Shown here piece after piece: positions 12,127 to 12,617 of a stretch of DNA of 12,617 nt (the first letter of the stretch is position 1; each line of letters starts with the position of its first letter). Made by a program: the position numbers and the translations under genes. A model generated the notes under the pieces. The model was not told where the DNA came from and ran no database searches. It was given only the letters and a program-made list of their open reading frames with translations. The DNA comes from an uncultured Bacteroidota bacterium (GTDB lineage: Bacteria; Bacteroidota; Bacteroidia; Flavobacteriales; Flavobacteriaceae): contig CACONV010000025.1 of the NCBI GenBank assembly GCA_902628605.1, forward strand, positions 1 through 12,617, read 5' to 3'.

Positions 12127-12617
12127 ATGAATTTAAATGTTTACAGCATATCTCAACAGGCAAAGGGGAATTTTAATAATGGTGAAATCCTTGAAAATAA
12201 ACCAATTGGTTTCCCCCAAGATGGAGGGGAACTAAAACCATATTCAAATTTATTTTATTGGGCTCACGCATGGACAAGCTATAAAAAAAGTACAATTGGT
12301 TTGCATCCCCACCAGGGATTTGAAATTTGTAGTTTTGTTTTGAGGGGGAAAATAAATCATTTTGACACAAAACAAAACAAATGGATACCTTTATCTAAAG
12401 GTGATGTCCAAATTATTCGTGCAGGCAGCGGTATTTCTCATGCAGAAGAACTGGATAAAAATTCTGAAATATTTCAAATATGGTTTGATCCAAATTTGGA
12501 AAATTCATTAAAAAAAAGTGCTTCTTACAATGATTATAGTTTTTCTCAATTTAAAATAAAGAAAAATAAAACGTCTTCAACGATAGTTATTAAAGGAGAA
12601 GATTCACCAATGGTGAT
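12127..12617 (+). CDS. Pirin-family cupin protein (5' part, cut by window edge)
   Basis: ATG at 12127 starts a frame that stays open to the last base (163 complete codons). The pirin amino-terminal cupin is clear: GLHPHQGFEICSFVLRGKINH (58-78), GDVQIIRAGSGISHAEE (92-108) and SEIFQIWFDPNL (113-124). The iron ligands of human pirin (His56, His58, His101, Glu103) map to His60, His62, His105 and Glu107, with exactly the same 45-residue spacing, so a metal site is expected. Many bacterial pirins have quercetinase or other dioxygenase-like activity, but the physiological role is usually unknown. About half of the protein lies beyond the window. The start is supported by the normal amino-terminal length before the HPH motif. 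Confidence 0.9.
   Translation, partial: MNLNVYSISQQAKGNFNNGEILENKPIGFPQDGGELKPYSNLFYWAHAWTSYKKSTIGLHPHQGFEICSFVLRGKINHFDTKQNKWIPLSKGDVQIIRAGSGISHAEELDKNSEIFQIWFDPNLENSLKKSASYNDYSFSQFKIKKNKTSSTIVIKGEDSPMV

Noticed and set aside
12173..12370. 65-codon minus-strand frame
   Set aside because: It is a shadow of the pirin gene, whose motifs and metal ligands are unmistakable on the plus strand.

Overview
The window is a strongly AT-rich chromosomal stretch that looks like a marine member of the Flavobacteriia (Bacteroidota). The evidence is the low GC, the near absence of Shine-Dalgarno sequences, several TAnnTTTG-type -7 promoter boxes, the many MKK-type signal peptides and lipoproteins, a menaquinone-type UbiE/MenG methyltransferase, and a CPXCG zinc-ribbon microprotein. 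No ribosomal RNA, tRNA, CRISPR array or intact insertion sequence was found.

Bases 1-2600 hold a possible gene tail at the left edge, then five small genes: two exported NTF2/SnoaL-like proteins (364-870 and 2592-3074), a lipoprotein (1036-1458), an exported protein of unknown function (1465-1959) and a DUF2892-like membrane protein (2157-2387). Four copies of a repeat of about 36-46 bp lie between these genes. Two are on the plus strand (210-245, 911-965) and two on the minus strand (2023-2059, 2476-2521). They are the most unusual structure in the window.

Bases 3157-5500 begin with ubiE/menG and a clear intrinsic terminator. A run of very small plus-strand genes follows: three putative single-helix membrane microproteins (29, 31 and 43 aa), a 133-aa exported protein, a 75-aa soluble protein, and the frameshifted remnant of a lipoprotein gene.

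Bases 5560-7385 are a minus-strand block: an OsmC-family thiol peroxidase, a third NTF2-like exported protein with its own terminator, and a two-gene unit of an exported protein and a small membrane protein. Bases 7386-8020 hold a 41-aa very basic protein with a good promoter, a possible structured RNA and a 75-aa membrane protein.

Bases 8002-12617 are more ordinary. They hold cutC, divergently transcribed from a CapA-like metallophosphatase; a saccharopine-dehydrogenase-like reductase; two small minus-strand genes (a membrane protein and a CPXCG protein); and the first 163 codons of a pirin cut off by the right edge. Apart from quinone methylation (ubiE) and likely peroxide defence (OsmC), the genes do not form one obvious pathway. 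I found no convincing new multi-gene system. The dispersed repeat with its small-gene units, and the membrane microproteins, are the best leads.
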